The position numbers and the translations under genes were made by a program. Below the pieces are notes generated by a model. That model was not told the origin of the DNA, searched no databases, and was given only the letters and a program-made list of their open reading frames with translations. This document shows positions 19,834 through 31,359 of a stretch of 64,000 nt of DNA, in pieces (the first letter of the stretch is position 1; each line of letters starts with the position of its first letter). The stretch is from NCBI GenBank assembly GCA_032718565.1, contig JAVGVS010000449.1:174213-238212 (forward strand). The letters run 5' to 3'. The stretch is from Distichodus sexfasciatus. Lineage: Eukaryota > Chordata > Actinopteri > Characiformes > Distichodontidae.

Positions 19834-20669
19834 CATTCATATTTAACATGCAAAGAGGTCAGTTGGTTGTCTGGAGACAAGGAAAAATATCTTTATAAAA
19901 ATTATTCATACTGTTATTTTGGTGATATACATTTTCAAATTATTAATTTTTATCATGTTATGGTTTTCCAGAATTGTCTTTTACCAACTTCCTCATGCCT
20001 CCTGTGCAGCGCTCTGAGCAATCCATTATTAATCCCAACTCAAGCTTAATGGACCTGAAACGGTAAAGACGTGGATCAGTATTAAAACACTAAATAATTT
20101 TGCTGACCAGTGCAGAAGGTAATATGACACCTAAAATGCTACTGGTTTCAACTTGAATATTTCATAGAGAAGACGTTTTACTGTAGACGTGTTTCTAGGA
20201 CGCTCTCCTTCCGAGTACTTTAACCCCCTCCCTCACACTTACACACACTTTCACATTCACACACACACTCCTTGTGCTCCATTAGCATGCCTAAATTATA
20301 GATTCCTCCGCATTCTGAGCATTAGGCCATGAGCATTACCAAGTAGAAATGGCATTGCATATATTATAGAGGGGCACACAGAAAGGATTAATGGCGAAGT
20401 GTTGCGCTGCTGAGATGGGCTCGGCGTGTCCCCCCAGGGGGGGCTGGGACAACTCCGCATCACTCTGGTCCTCAGGCATGAAGCTCGAGTAGCGCAAAAA
20501 GAGTCGACCCGACTTCACATCGGACATGTTTTAACGCAGACACGTCAGAACTCCTGAAGCGTTCCAATTCCAGATGAACTCCTAATGTATCTCGAGCACT
20601 TTTTTCATTTGTTATTTTGACGTGCACCTCCAGCATTGTCTCGTCCCTCCACCTTGCTCTTTTTAGTAA
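19834..20669. other. Unique sequence, possibly conserved
   Basis: Contains CACA-rich runs at about 20238-20268. The block 20290-20530 is mixed-composition unique DNA carrying a minus-strand frame of 63 codons starting MSDVKSGRLFLRYSSF (20336-20527). I recognise no domain and see no splice context. Confidence 0.4.
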
Positions 20670-20821
20670 TTGAGTGATTATTTGTCATTGTGAACACACC
20701 ACAGCACAGCACACAGTGCACCACAACCAAATGTGACCTCTGCATTTGACCTGTCCGTTAAGGAGCAGCTGGATTTAAACCTAAAACCTCTTGGTCCAGA
20801 GGCGAGCATCCTGATCACCAG
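20670..20821 (-). mobile_element. SINE-A joined to SINE-C-like head
   Basis: SINE-A body ('GAACACACCACAGCACAGC', 'CCTGTCCGTTAAGGAGCAG') runs into 'GGATTTAAACCTAAAACCTC' and 'TTGGTCCAGAGGCGAGCATCC', a SINE-C-type head in minus orientation. Confidence 0.75.
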
Positions 20822-21100
20822 CTGGTGTGTGAGAGAGTGTTCATGCCCATTCGTGCATGTGTAGGTTGGCATGTGTGTATTGTGTGTGAACGAGTGGGTA
20901 AATGTGTGTGTGTACATTTGTGTATAGTTGGCATGTATGCATTGTTGTGTGTGTTTATGTGTACATTTGCACGTCTGTGCACATGCATTCTTGTGCATGT
21001 GTGTGGGTGCTTGTGTAAGTTTGTACGTGAGTCCATATGCATGCTCATATGAGTGTGTATATGTGTGTGTATGTTTGCATGCATGTGTGCATTTGTGCAT
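20822..21100 (+). repeat. TG-rich array
   Basis: Degenerate TG/CATG repeat starting directly at the SINE boundary. Confidence 0.88.
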
Positions 21101-21408
21101 TGCAAGTTCTAGTAATTTGTATAAAAACAGCTGTAAGTTGATATTCCGTGCATTTGGAGCAGGCCGGTGTTGTCCTTACGGACTCGGATGTCGCAGTAAC
21201 ACTGTCTCCTTTACGCTTCTGTTTGATATGCGGACATTTCAGTGCAATTTACATGTTAAAAGGCTCAGAGGAAAAGTGATACGGCTTGTAAAAGAAAGGA
21301 ATGTCTTATAAAATGGTTCAAAACATACAGAATTACGTTCAGGGCCTTCCTCATAATTCTCTAAAATCCCAGACCAATATTTTCTCAGCCACCATTATTT
21401 TTTAAGCA
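21101..21408. other. Unique sequence
   Basis: About 300 bp without recognised elements between two TG arrays. Confidence 0.45.
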
Positions 21409-22378
21409 GATGTGTGTGTGTTTCTCTGTGCGAGTGTGTGTTTCTGTGTGTGTGTTTCCCTGCGTGAGTGTTTCTATGTGTGTTTCCCTGTGTGTGTTTC
21501 TCTGTGTGAGTATGTATTTCTATGTGTGTTTCTCTGTGTGAGTGTGTATTTCTATGTGTGCTTCTCTGTGTGAGTGTGTATTTCTATGTGTGTTTCCCTG
21601 TGTGAATGTGTGTTTCTATGTGTGTGTTTCCCTGTGTGAGTGTGTTTTTGTGTGTGTTTCCCTGTGTGAGTGTATGTTTCTATGTGTGTGTTTCCCTGTG
21701 TGAGTGTATGTTTCTATGTGTGTGTTTCCCTGTGTGAGTGTGTGTTTCTATGTGTGTGTGTTTCTATGTGTGTGTTTCCCTGTGTGTGTGTGTTTTTATG
21801 TGTGTGTTTCCATGTGTGAGTGTATGTTTCTATATGTGTATTTCTATGTGTTTCCCTGTGTAAGTGTGTTATGTGTGTGTTTCCTGTGTGAGTGTATTTC
21901 TGTGTGTGTTTCCCTGTGTGAGTCTGTTTTTATGTGTGTGTGTTTTCCTGTGTGAGTGTGTGTTTCTATGTGTGTGTTTCCCTGTGTGTGTGTTTCTGTG
22001 TTGGTGTGTTTCTATGTGTGTGTGTGTGTGTGTTTCCCTGTGTGAGTGTATTTCTATGTGTGTGTTTTCCTGTGTGAGTGTGTTTTTATGTGTGTGTTTC
22101 CATGTGTGTGTTTCTATATGTGTGTGTTTTTATGTGTGTGTTTCCATGTGTGAGTGTATGTTTCTTTATGTGTTTCTTTGTGTGTTTCCCTGTGTAAGTG
22201 TGTTATTTGTGTGTTTCCTGTGTGAGTGTATTTCTGTGTGTGTTTCCCTGTGTGTGTGTGTTTCTATGTGTGTGTTTCCCTGTGTGAGTGTGTTTTTATG
22301 TGTGTGTGTGTTTTCCTGTGTGAGTGTGTGTTTCTTTGTGTGTGTTTCCCTGTGTGTGTGTTTCTGTGTTGGTGTGTT

Positions 22379-22443
<65 letters not shown>

Positions 22444-23249
22444 CCCTGTGTGAGTGTATTTCTATGTGTGTGTTTTCCTGTGTGAGTGTGTTTTTATGTG
22501 TGTGTTTCCATGTGTGTGTTTCCCTGTGTGAGTGTATGTTTCTATATGTGTGTGTTTCTATGTGTGTTTCCCTGTGTGAGTGTATGTTTCTATATGTGTG
22601 TGTTTCTATGTGTGTTTCCCTGTGTGAGTGTTTCTATGTGTATGTTTTCCTGTGTGAGTGTGTTTTTATTTGTGTGTTTCCATGTGTGTGTTTCCCTGTG
22701 TGAGTGTATGTTTCTATATGTGTGTGTTTCTATGTGTGTTTCCGTGTGAGTGTTTTTATGTGTGTGTTTCCCTTTGTGAGTGTATTTCTATGCATGTGTT
22801 TCCTTGTGTGAGTGCGTGTTTCTATGTGTGTGTATTTCCATGTGTTTCCTTGTGTGAGTGTGTTTCTATGTGTGTGTTTCCACATGTGTGTTTTCCTGTG
22901 TGTGTGTTTCTATGTGTGTGTATTTCCATGTGTGTTTCCTTGTGTGTGTGTGCTTCTATGTGTGTGTTTCCCTGTGTGAGTGTGTGTTTCTATGTGTGTG
23001 TGTTTCTACGTGTGCGTTTTCCTGTGTGAGTGTGTTTCTATGTGTGTGTATTTCCATGTGTGTTTCCTTGTGTGTGTGTGCTTCTATGTGTGTGTTTCCT
23101 TGTGTGAGTGTGTGTTTCTATGTGTGTGTGTTTCTACGTGTGCGTTTTCCTGTGTGAGTGTGTGTTTCTATGTTGGTGTGTTTCTGTGTGTGTGTGTTTT
23201 TTATTTGTGCGTTTCCGTGTGTGAGTGTGTTTCTATGTGTTGTTTCTAG
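21409..23249 (+). repeat. Minisatellite with TTTCCCTGTGTGAGTG unit, 1.84 kb
   Basis: A repeat of roughly 30-46 bp is built from TTTCTATGTGTGTG and TTTCCCTGTGTGAGTGTG modules. A longer higher-order block recurs within it: the stretch beginning near 21864 resembles that near 22210. A pure (TG)n of about 60 bp lies at 22383-22440. The 279-codon Cys/Val/Phe frame is spurious. Confidence 0.93.
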
Positions 23250-23434
23250 GTGTTGGTGGCCTGGTGGTAAGACACCCCCCTTTGGACCAAGAGGTTGTGG
23301 GTTCGAATCTGACCTCGGGCATTAACAACATTGGGTCCCTGAGCAAACCCTTAACCCTAAGGTGCTCTCAGGGGAACTGTCCCTGAAATTATGGAATGTA
23401 AGTCGCTCAGGATAACAGCATCTGCTAAATGCTG
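23250..23434 (+). mobile_element. SINE-C copy inside the minisatellite
   Basis: The tRNA-like head has 'GTTGGTGGCCTGGTGGTAAG' and B box GGTTCGAATCT. The body has 'GGGTCCCTGAGCAAACCCTTAACCC'-like sequence and the tail 'GTCGCTCAGGATAACAGC', CTGCTAAATGC. This tail type is shared by several fish SINEs and L2/CR1-like LINEs. It splits two arrays. Confidence 0.9.
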
Positions 23435-24240
23435 TGTGTGTTTCTCTGTGTGAGTGTGTATTTCTGTGTGTGTGTATTTGTGTGTTTCTCTCTGTGTGTG
23501 TATTTCTTTGTGTTTCTCTGTGTGTGTGTATTTCTGTGTGTTTCTCTGTGTGAGTGTGTATTTCTATGTGTGTTTCTCTGTGTGTGTGTGTATTTCTATG
23601 TGTGTTTCTCTGTGTGAGCGTGTATTTCTGTGTTTCTCTGTGTGAGTGTGTATTTCTATGTGTGTTTCTCTGTCTGTGTGTATTTCTATGTGTGTTTCTG
23701 TGTGAGTGTGTATTTCTATGTGTGTTTCTGTGTGTGTGTGTGTATTTCTATGTGTGTTTCTGTGTGAGTGTGTATTTCTATGTGTGTTTCTCTGTCTGTG
23801 TGTATTTCTATGTGGGTTTCTGTGTGTGTGTGTATTTCTTTGTGTGTTTCTCTGTGTGAGTGTGTATTTCTATGTGTGTTTCTCTGTGTGAGTGTGTATT
23901 TCTATGTGTGTTTCTCTGTGTGTGTGTATTTCTACGTGTGTTTCTCTGTGTGAGTGTGTATTTCTACGTGTGTTTCTCTGTGTGTGTATTTCTATGTGTG
24001 TTTCTCTGTGTGAGTGTGTATTTCTGTGTGTTTTTTCTGTGTGAGTGTGTATTTCTACGTGTGTTTCTCTGTGTGTGTATTTCTATGTGTGTTTCTCTGT
24101 GTGAGTGTGTATTTCTGTGTGTTTCTGTGTGAGTGTGTATTTCTATGTGTGTTTCTCTGTGTGAGTGTGTATTTCTGTGTGTTTTTTCTGTGTGAGTGTG
24201 TATTTCTGTATGTTTCTCTGTGTGAGTGTGTTTTTCTATC
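23435..24240 (+). repeat. Minisatellite with TTTCTCTGTGTGAGTG unit, about 0.8 kb
   Basis: The unit is TTTCTCTGTGTGAGTGTG then TATTTCTATGTGTG, about 31-32 bp, more homogeneous than the array before the SINE. The same variant appears at 21490-21600, so both sides share one origin. Confidence 0.93.
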
Positions 24241-25020
24241 TGTGTTCTATCAACTCCAGATTTGATTTGAAAACTGAAAGAGTGAAAAGATTAATTTTTG
24301 GAAACTGAAGTTCAGCTGGTTTAGATGTAGATCCAGTATTTATGGAAGTGCAAGTGTGTGTGTGCGTGTGATCTCAGCATGCATGTCAGTGTGTGCATTC
24401 TAGTTCTCTGTCTGTGACTTGTCACCTGATTTTAATGTTTCTTTGTCCAATAATTAATGTTCCAAAACGGTTGGAAAAGGGCCCTGCTGCTCCTCTCAGA
24501 AGGTGGTGGGGAGGAAGATGGGGGGGTGGTTGGGTGATGATTGGGCATCGGAGCCTGGTCTCTCTGACTTTACCCGGGCGCGGTGCCTTCCGGAACGTAC
24601 TGACGCAGACGTGTTACGGGGCCCGGGGCCAGGAATGTGGAGATCCGGAGGTCTGGAAGAGAGGGATTTCTCTCCGGTGTAATAACGAGGCGAGCTGAAC
24701 ACGGCCGGTCGCTTCTGTGGTGCTGGAAATGGCACAGAGTGAACCCAGACTCAGCCAAGAGGACTGGAGTGTGGAATGAGCTGACGAGTCCAAATCTCTC
24801 CCCTCCCCTCACCATCAACACCCCCCACCTCACTGCCGCCGCCACCGCTTCCCAGAGTTTGAAACCAGCAGAGTGAGAGGGAGAGTAGGGGGTGTAGAAA
24901 GTGAAGTCTATTAATTCTGGGCCAAAAGAAGTCAAGAGTGAAGCTGAGCTTTGTTACTGCCTGCTTTTCTTTCTTTCTCCAACATTTTCTCACTCTCTTC
25001 CTCTCCTTCCTCTCCTGCTC
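24241..25020. other. Unique sequence, partly GC-rich
   Basis: 24480-24860 is GC-rich with some CpG. The 121-codon minus-strand frame (24570-24935) has no recognisable domain. CT-rich at 24965-25025. Confidence 0.45.
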
Positions 25021-25744
25021 TCTTTTTTACACACACACACACACTGTTAATCATGCTGCAGGGCATCGCCAATAACAAGCGACTGCTGATGTGTGTATGC
25101 GTGAGTGTATATGTGCAGTTTTTAAAGTGTGCAAGTGTAAGTGTTATGCGTGTGTGTGTGTGTGCGTGTGTGTGTCTTCCTGTAAGTGTGTGATTTAAGC
25201 TTGCATGCACACGTCTACTTTTATTTTGGTTTGTGTGTTTAAGCATTTGTGTGTGTGTCTGTGTGTGTGTGTTCCTGCTTGCATATTTGGAGTTTTTTGA
25301 AGTGTGCATGTGTGTCTGTGTGTGCATATGTGTTTTGTTTTATGTGTGTATGTCGTCCTGTGTGTGTGATTTGACCTTGCATGTAGTTTTTATTTGTAGT
25401 TTTTGAAGTGTGCATGTGTGTCTTTGTGTGTCTGTGAGTGAGTGTGTATGCATGTGTGTGTTTGCATGTAAGCATTTGGGGGTTGTGCTTGTGAGTGTGT
25501 GAGGGGCCTTGCTTTGTGTGTACATATGCTTCTCTATTTGGTGTGTGTGTGTGTGGATATGTCTGCATGTGTGTGGATATATACTTGCACTTGCATATAT
25601 ATGTGCACTTCTCTTATTGGTGTGTATGTGTTTGCATATATGCATAGAGTGTGTGTGTTTGTGGTTGTATAGGTGTGTGTGCATGCATGTGCGTGTGTGT
25701 GTGTGCATGCATGTGCGTGTGTGCATGCATGTGCATGTGTGTGT

Positions 25745-25781
<37 letters not shown>

Positions 25782-25800
25782 AGTGTGTGTTGTGGCATGT
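25021..25800 (+). repeat. TG-rich arrays, about 780 bp
   Basis: A short (CA)n at 25030-25044 is followed from about 25090 by TG-rich sequence with CATG, TATG and 'TTTGAAGTGTGCATGTGTG' sub-repeats. A near-pure (TG)n of about 40 bp lies at 25738-25779. His/Thr frames on the minus strand are repeat translations. Confidence 0.9.
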
Positions 25801-26383
25801 GAATAATCCCCCTCCCATTTCCCTGAGGAGCCCCTGCACATAATCTTGGAATTAATTCTATTTGGACTAGTTAAAACAGGAAAGGTTATGTGCGAGTGCA
25901 GCCTGCGCCTGCGCTAATGAACACATACCTGGCCTTCCTGCGCCTCGTCCTTGGACTGTCATCTCCAACCTTTTGAAGCGCTATCTGATTATCCGGGCAG
26001 CAATTAATCATAATTAAGCCCGACTCGGCGCGGTGGAGGAGCGCTAGCCGGCGATCTGGCGGGGGTCCCGACCGGCCCACTGCTGCTGCTGCTGCTGCTG
26101 CTGTTGCTGTACAGGATACCGAGTTCCGCGTGCTATAAAACAGCAGCGTCGTCAGGGTGTGAGGATGGTGAATGAGCGGTGGAGATGTTTCGGGGGGTGT
26201 TGGTGCTGGTGGGACAGGCTTCGAAAGACTCTCAGCTCAGTCTCTATCCTCTCCAACTTAAGGCCCTGCAGGACTCCTGGATTACTTCTGTACAGTATTG
26301 ATGTAAGTGATTACGATTTACACCACGAGCTGTGTCAAAGGCCTGTTTGAAGCCTCGCAAACATTTTTTTTTTTTTTTCATAT
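25801..26383. other. Unique sequence with (CTG)8
   Basis: A CTG repeat of eight units followed by TTG CTG lies at 26080-26109. The flanks at 25900-26110 are GC-rich. A T-run precedes the hAT-1 copy at 26364-26378. No coding frame runs through the CTG repeat with family support. Confidence 0.6.
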
Positions 26384-26635
26384 TAGGGGTGTTGAAATTA
26401 ATCACATAATCAATGCATCGCGATGCAGAATCGTCCATGCAGACCATAATGGATTATAATGGAGGTTTTCAACCAGCGGTCTTCTGCCCCCTAGTGGTCT
26501 GGCATTGCAGGTGGTTTGTGACATGCAATCCAGTTTCACTATAAATTTTTTTTTTTTTTTTGTCCTTTTTGTTTAAAAAAATTCCAGATGATTTGGGCAT
26601 CTTTATGATAAATTTCATGCAAATATCTAAAAATA
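26384..26635 (-). mobile_element. hAT-1 copy, inverted and truncated
   Basis: Starts TAGGGGTGTTGAAATTAATC and continues 'GATGCAGAATCGTCCATG', 'GGAGGTTTTCAACCAGCGG' and 'CCAGATGATTTGGGCATC', the reverse complement of 5930 back to about 5680. It is cut at 26636 by a SINE-B tail. Confidence 0.85.
26484..26497 (-). promoter_or_regulatory. CTCF-like motif inside hAT-1 copy
   Basis: CTGCCCCCTAGTGG on the plus strand is CCACTAGGGGGCAG on the minus strand, close to the CTCF core and homologous to the site at 5799-5812. The two sites point toward each other. Confidence 0.6.
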
Positions 26636-26702
26636 GGTGTGATAGGCTCTGGTCCCCCCAAGACCCCGGTTAGGATTAGGTGTTTCAGATAATGAATGAA
26701 TG
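26636..26702 (+). mobile_element. SINE-B (or related LINE) tail fragment
   Basis: 'GATAGGCTCTGGTCCCCCC', 'GACCCCGGTTAGGATTAGG' and 'CAGATAATGAATGAATGA' are the SINE-B tail in plus orientation. Confidence 0.75.
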
Positions 26703-27350
26703 ACATTTAAGTGCAAAACAGTGCAATAAAGTACAGTATGTAGTCTGATCAATGTTTCCTTTTTAACTGTTGCTATGAGCTTGTTGATCATTGATCATCA
26801 TCGTATAGATGTACCGACTTGTGTAGAGACCGTGAGACTCAATCGGGCACTTTAAATTGTGTCTGCTGCTTTTTGAATCAAAAGTAAAGAGCACACATTA
26901 GTTAAATTTGGAATCTCCAGGTTGCGCCGGCAAAAGTTGGCTCAGAGCGTTGTTTCAGCTCTGTTTTCTGGATTTATGCTGCGTGTAGCGGAGACGTAAA
27001 TTGGCGAGGATTGTTTACTGCTCAGAGTGATGGAACATGATAAGTTGGTACATTCAGCAAAGACGGACGATGCACGATCTCAGAACCCGAGGCCAGACGT
27101 GACGGTTAAATATGACGAGATGGAGGAGGTTTGCCAGCCAGCCGGCTGGACGGGGGTTCGAATGCTTGTGAGCGGAGGCTCTTCCTCTCTCATGCGATTT
27201 CCAGATGGTTCGTGTTTTTCTGGTCAGAAGGTTTTCGGGGAGAGAGGAGGCCTGGCCGCTCGGCCCTTTGGCTAATGTATTTTTCTTTCCTTTTCACAGG
27301 CAGTTTATTATTAGAATGTGCTTTCATTGCATCAGTGGGACGGAGAGTGA

Positions 27351-27387
<37 letters not shown>

Positions 27388-27710
27388 TGAAGACAGAGCA
27401 GAGATTAATGTATGGGTTAGCTCTATCTGTGGTCCCACCGGGCAGAGGTTGAAACCCTGCCAGAGGTCAGTTCAGCTGCTTTCTCTCTTTCTCCCTCCAT
27501 CCGTCCCTCCTTCTTTCCACCTCCAGCAACGAAGCCGTCACACTTTTCTGATTGCAATATTTTTCAAAACCGTTCCCATTCACTCTCTACTTGACCGGGG
27601 TCAGGCTCAGAGTTAAGGTCTGTTCTTGAATGAAAAGGACACGTGAATGGTTTATGTTCCTCTACAAGCCTTGGGAACATCTGCAATCTAGATATTTAAA
27701 ATCAATTCAA
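26703..27710. other. Unique sequence, possibly conserved
   Basis: A (TG)n lies at 27350-27388. The segment 26930-27290 is mixed-composition unique DNA with overlapping plus-strand frames of 82 and 161 codons. The longer one crosses the TG repeat, so neither is called. Confidence 0.4.
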
Positions 27711-28022
27711 TTCATTCATATATTATCCGAACCACTTAATCCAAACCGGGGTAGCAAGGCGGGGACCACCCTGGGAAGGTGCCAACACTCCGCAGGGCAC
27801 ACACACACTCACACAATCACACTCCCATTCACACCTTATGGGGTCAATTTTAGAGTCACCAATTAACCTATAATGGAAGCTTTCGGACTGTGGGAGGAAA
27901 CCAGAGACCCGGAGGAAACCCACATGAACATGGGAACTCCACACAGAAAGACCCTACAGCCGACCAGGGGCTCAAACCCAGGTCCTTTTCACTCCGTTAA
28001 CCACTGCACCAGTGTCCCGCCC
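27711..28022 (-). mobile_element. SINE-B copy
   Basis: The CATT tail is followed by 'CCGAACCACTTAATCCAAACC', 'GGGTCAATTTTAGAGTCACC', 'CGGACTGTGGGAGGAAACC' and a head with a decayed B box (CTCAAACCCAGG). Confidence 0.85.
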
Positions 28023-28225
28023 TCAATATAATTCAATTTTATTTTATTTATATAGCACTCTTAACAACAATCATTGTCACAAAGCGCTTTACATATAACT
28101 GGCCCAAACCCCCAATAAGCAGGCCTGAGGTGACAGTGACAAGATAAAACTCCCTCCAATAGGAAGAAACCTTGAGAGAAACCAAGACTTGGAAGGGAAC
28201 CCCATCCTCCTCCGGGGGCGACCAG
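28023..28225. repeat. Dispersed fish repeat (TTTATATAGCAC family)
   Basis: 'TTTTATTTATATAGCACTC', 'CATTGTCACAAAGCGCTTTAC', 'GACAGTGACAAGATAAAACTCCC' and 'GGAAGAAACCTTGAGAGAAACC' follow the order of a repeat I recognise as widespread in ostariophysan genomes. Class not assigned. Confidence 0.7.
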
Positions 28226-29460
28226 GGTGCAAATCCAAATTTTTAATCCAAAACCACATTTAGACACATTCTTCTTGAGTATTTGAGGTGTTGAGTAACG
28301 ATGATTACTTTTAGACCAATTTAAACCAGGTCACAGTTAAACAGATTAATGAGCTTAATCAGGCTTATAACTTCACCAGCGTCAATATTTAGAAAGTGCT
28401 GTAGCTTTAGGCATGAACTGGGATGTTACTAATGCGTTACCATCTGGTGTCGTAGTACGGCGTGAACCGCGATTCAACGTTCCTGTGATTTCGAGCAGGG
28501 TCTTGAATCGGCATTTTAGCAGCAAAGAATGCGCTCATTGTTGCCTTAGAGCTTTCAAAATTACACAGCAATTAACTTCATTGACTGGAACTATCGTGGC
28601 TCTCCATCAACGGCGTGTTCTGTTCAGCGAGCATGCGTGTAATCTTTCGTCAAGCTTTGCATTTGCCTCAAACCACCCAACCCAAACTCCCCCCCGACCC
28701 CCACAAAACCCCACCGCACCCTCGCCCACCGGCCTGGCATTAACTCTAATTGTGGCAGTGGCTGTCATAAGAAATAAAACAAAAATTATGCAGATCATTA
28801 TTCTACATTTTGTATCTGGGTAGTAAAAATAAAAGGCGAAAGTACTGGGCCGGTGACGGACGGTTGGACAGACGTACGGTTGGATTTTGCTGTGGGTCGG
28901 GTCCCGTTGCCCTCCCCTCCCTTCCGTCCCTCCCGTTAATTCCTTTCTTCTGTCAGGCTCCTGATGTCGGCCGCCTGCAGGGACGTTTCGCCACAGCGCT
29001 CCGGTTTGATTGTCCTCTGACTAACCTGACCGCGGGACGACTTTGTTCTCGCGACGAGGACACCAAATTACCGGCGAGGCGCATCACAGCCGGAGTCTGT
29101 GATCTTAATGAGGGATGACCCGGAGAAATATACCATAATTACCATGATTATTACAATCTTTTTAGCGCGAGAATATAAAAGGCTCATTATTGTTCTTTTT
29201 GAATTGTTCGTTACGATTATTTTTTCGCAGCCCGCAGCCCTTTTTAAGCCAAAAGTGGATGAGATGGGGAGGGGTGGGGTTTAATAGCTGGAAGTGATGT
29301 GGATTCCCGGATGCTGGTCTCTCTCTTTCTCTCTCTCTCTCTGTCTTTCGGTCTTTCCATAAATGTCCCTGGGCCCTTTCTTTAATTTTTTACCGCTACG
29401 GGGACACTGGCCTATTAGTAGCTCAAGTTGGGGGGGTGTGAGACCTTTTTAACTTATTCA
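28226..29460. other. Unique sequence, candidate conserved non-coding
   Basis: 28930-29110 is CpG-containing. 29110-29260 is AT-rich with ATTACCATGATTATTAC-like homeodomain cores. CT-rich at 29320-29345. The 136-codon frame at 28413-28823 has a Pro/Thr-rich low-complexity middle and no domain. Confidence 0.4.
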
Positions 29461-30325
29461 AATACATATTTGTTAAAGTGAGTGGTGTTAATATGCTGAG
29501 TTGTACAGTTTATTAAGCAAGACTATGATTAAACACTTCCCATTTCCAAACCTATCACTCTCTCTTTTTTTGCACCTTCCTCCATGTCTCCATCTTCCAG
29601 GTGCAATCTGTCATCATTTGAAGCGAGTAATTACTTCAAAATAACTACATTCTCGCTTCGTGCTGCTATTTGAATAGATTGAAATGATGTTTGTGTGAGC
29701 AGTGAATGGAGTGGAGTGACCCCACTGAAAGCTGCCACAACGCTTATATGAAGTGTCAAAATTGCAATAGGCACGTCCCAGCCGTTGTTGGGTGCCATCT
29801 TAATTTGGCCCGTCTCGAAATGTGTGATATTTGTAATTGCGTCTGTCAATCCATCTCAATATGCTGTCAGCTGTTTGACGTTCCCCCATAAATGGGGCGA
29901 CTCGGCCCAGCTTTTGAGCAAGGCTTTTAATGTGAAGCGGTGAAAGGTTTATGAATTTCTCGCTGCTTCCTAATGGGTGTCAGTTCAGCGAGAGTGTAGA
30001 GCACAGTGGCGTGGAAGTTATTACTGTAGGAAAAAATATCTGATTAGATTATTTTTACTTAATAAAAATTTCCATGCGTTCATTTTGCACTCACACTCAC
30101 AAGTCCAGAGGTGCTTCATGCACCCAGAAAAACTTATAGCATGAACCCTAATATAATACACCATCAGCTTTTATCAGTTCAGCTCCCTGCGGTCCGCATG
30201 TCCACACGACAATTGTGGTATTTTTCTTTTGCAGATTCAAAAGGTTTTGCATTCATACACATATCATTTCAAGAAATATCTACTTCCAAACTGAAATGGG
30301 AAAACTGTGTTATAGTAGTGTAATA
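29461..30325. other. Unique sequence, candidate conserved non-coding
   Basis: 29700-29960 is non-repetitive, with balanced composition and clustered motifs such as TGTCAAA and TAATTTGG. It is one of the stretches most like a fish conserved element by texture. This is inference only. Confidence 0.4.
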
Positions 30326-30333
30326 CATATGAC

Positions 30334-31351
30334 TAGTGTTGTAGTACAGGAGACTGGTCTTGAGACCAGTTTTTGAAAGTCTCGGTCTTGTTTCAGACTC
30401 GGTTGTATTTGTAGTCGATCTTGTCATGGACTTTGACAAAGAGGACCCAGGATTTTATTTGGAGACCAGCCCAAGACCACAACTCTGGGAATATTACTGT
30501 TAAAACTCTTTGAGACCGACTCAGGCATTTCGTGTTTTCTATTAATTAATCTTTTAATAACTCAGAATCCCTTGAACCTACAGAAACCACACACAAACCG
30601 TCAGAATCACAAGACTTTCAACTTACTGGATATCATATTCATTCCTCTGTATGTTAAAATTATTTCTGAGTAATTCCATGCACAAAAACTGAAGTAATTG
30701 AGTAAAAAGGCATTAATTACATTATCTGCAAAGTGAACACACGTGTTAGTGCTCTTGACTCTCATCTGAAACACCATCATGCACAACATTTATGCATTCT
30801 CTTCCAGAAAGGCCAAATGCAGCTCATTTTATAGACCAAAATGAGTCTGAATCGGCTCAAAATTACCCAAAACTTTAGTATTTCTTCATTTTCATTTAAT
30901 CAGAAAATATTTTCTCCATTTTATAATGTTAGAGAGTAATCAATAGGTCAAAATAAATATAGAAAAATTTGTTTAAATCAAATGGAAAAAGAAGTGTTTC
31001 CACCTGCACTAACCATATTTATGTTCACAGCACTAAGCCATGAAATGTCTCTGCATAATAACAACTCCACAAGCCAATAAAACAGTGAGTTTGGTCTTGA
31101 GGAGTGTTCACTGTGGTTTGTTGAGTTTAACATATGATGAGATCAGTGTTGATAACTGCTTCCAGTGAAGTGTTTTCCTCATTATAGATATGGAAGAGAG
31201 AAATATTGAATAAACATCTTTAATGTTGCTTAGGCTTTGCATCTTCTACTTACTTGTCATGTGGTGGAAAACGTGCTTTGGTCTGTTCTCTATCTTGGCC
31301 CTTCAGAGTCTTGTCTCGGTCTTGGTTTACGTGGTCTTGTCCCCAACTCTA
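30334..31351. mobile_element. hAT-3 non-autonomous element, 1.02 kb
   Basis: Ends TAGTGTTG and CCCCAACTCTA, flanked by CATATGAC (30326-30333) and CATATGCC (31352-31359), a 7/8 target duplication. Terminal regions are rich in GAGACC/GGTCTTG motifs. The middle (30793-31087) matches 39437-39755 in inverse orientation. No transposase frame is visible. Confidence 0.82.
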
Positions 31352-31359
31352 CATATGCC

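Noticed and set aside
21864..22703. 279-codon Cys/Val/Phe-rich open frame
   Set aside because: It is a translation of the TG minisatellite. The same composition appears in overlapping frames whenever the repeat period keeps phase.
24570..24935. 121-codon minus-strand frame in GC-rich DNA
   Set aside because: Mixed composition but no domain; an overlapping plus-strand frame covers the same DNA and no gene context is visible.
26080..26109. CTG repeat as a polyglutamine or polyleucine coding tract
   Set aside because: No supported reading frame or exon borders run through it, and it is only eight pure units.
27131..27616. 161-codon plus-strand frame
   Set aside because: It crosses a pure TG microsatellite in the middle and shows no recognisable domain on either side.
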